From contig JAKGHH010000006.1 of the NCBI GenBank assembly GCA_022828595.1, positions 12,152,633-12,216,632 of the forward strand: a DNA stretch of 64,000 bases, given 5' to 3'. The notes beneath the pieces are model-generated. The model was not told the DNA's origin. It made no database searches and saw nothing but the letters and a program-made list of their open reading frames with translations. A program made the translations under genes and the position numbers. Positions 63,947 through 64,000 of this stretch are shown here, piece by piece. Each line of letters begins with the position of its first letter. Position 1 is the stretch's first letter. Origin of the DNA: Nelumbo lutea. Its lineage: Eukaryota > Streptophyta > Magnoliopsida > Proteales > Nelumbonaceae.

Positions 63947-64000
63947 CCTGCCCGCACAGATCAGAAAAGTCACTGAGGAACCTTGGGGAAGAGTCGTCTG

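Larger units (their letters stand above)
58325..64000. repeat. Giant inverted repeat, right arm (continues past the window)
   Basis: Reverse complement of the left arm. The window ends inside it, in the mirrored Tat leader (gaagagtcgtctg against cagacgactcttc at 52,508). Unlike the left arm, Tat homology continues inward past the arm boundary, so this arm is probably the source copy. Confidence 0.97.

Overview
The window is nuclear DNA of a flowering plant: one intact host gene with plant-type GT-AG introns, a tRNA cluster, and otherwise layer upon layer of transposable elements, most of them broken. I cannot name the species from the sequence.

Layout. (1) 1-22,551 is a tandem segmental duplication with a period of about 16.3 kb. 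Bases 1-6,246 recur at 16,311-22,551. Each copy holds the end of a 584-bp hAT-like element, the C-terminal part of a Mutator-like (MULE) transposase, an Athila-like Ty3/gypsy gag remnant and an LTR of about 1.6 kb. Between them (6,247-16,310) lie a decayed Tat-clade Ty3/gypsy element (gag, PR, RT, two RNase H domains, INT, a minisatellite and an antisense ORF), a Helitron helicase scrap duplicated in tandem, and the N-terminal part of the MULE transposase. (2) 22,552-32,243 is AT-rich intergenic DNA with MITEs, a 300-bp tandem duplication, the 5' piece of an NHL/LEA_2-type gene and a 1.24-kb TIR element filled with TC-rich repeats. (3) 32,244-39,533, minus strand, is an apparently intact ten-exon ALDH3F1-like aldehyde dehydrogenase gene (487 codons). 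Its introns carry several MITEs, and intron 1 carries three identical plus-strand tRNA-Ser(AGA) genes on a 222-bp repeat. (4) 39,534-47,480 is intergenic, with nested non-autonomous TIR elements. One of these (44,274-46,069) has a perfect 8-bp target-site duplication. (5) 47,481-64,000 is dominated by Tat elements: a minus-strand 3' half (47,481-51,100), a 100-N assembly gap, an LTR with primer-binding site, and then a giant inverted repeat (52,508-58,180 against 58,325-64,000). The inverted repeat has arms of at least 5.67 kb and a 144-bp spacer. Each arm contains the integrase-to-3'-LTR part of a Tat element plus 1 kb of flank.

Functionally only ALDH3F1 and the tRNA genes look alive. The most interesting mobile-element signal is the antisense ORF of the Tat elements. 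Three independent copies keep the same short GT-AG intron, two keep a TATA box upstream, and all sit between the integrase and the 3' LTR, so it looks like a separate transcription unit riding inside the retrotransposon. The large palindrome and the mosaic divergence of the 16-kb duplication are the main structural surprises.
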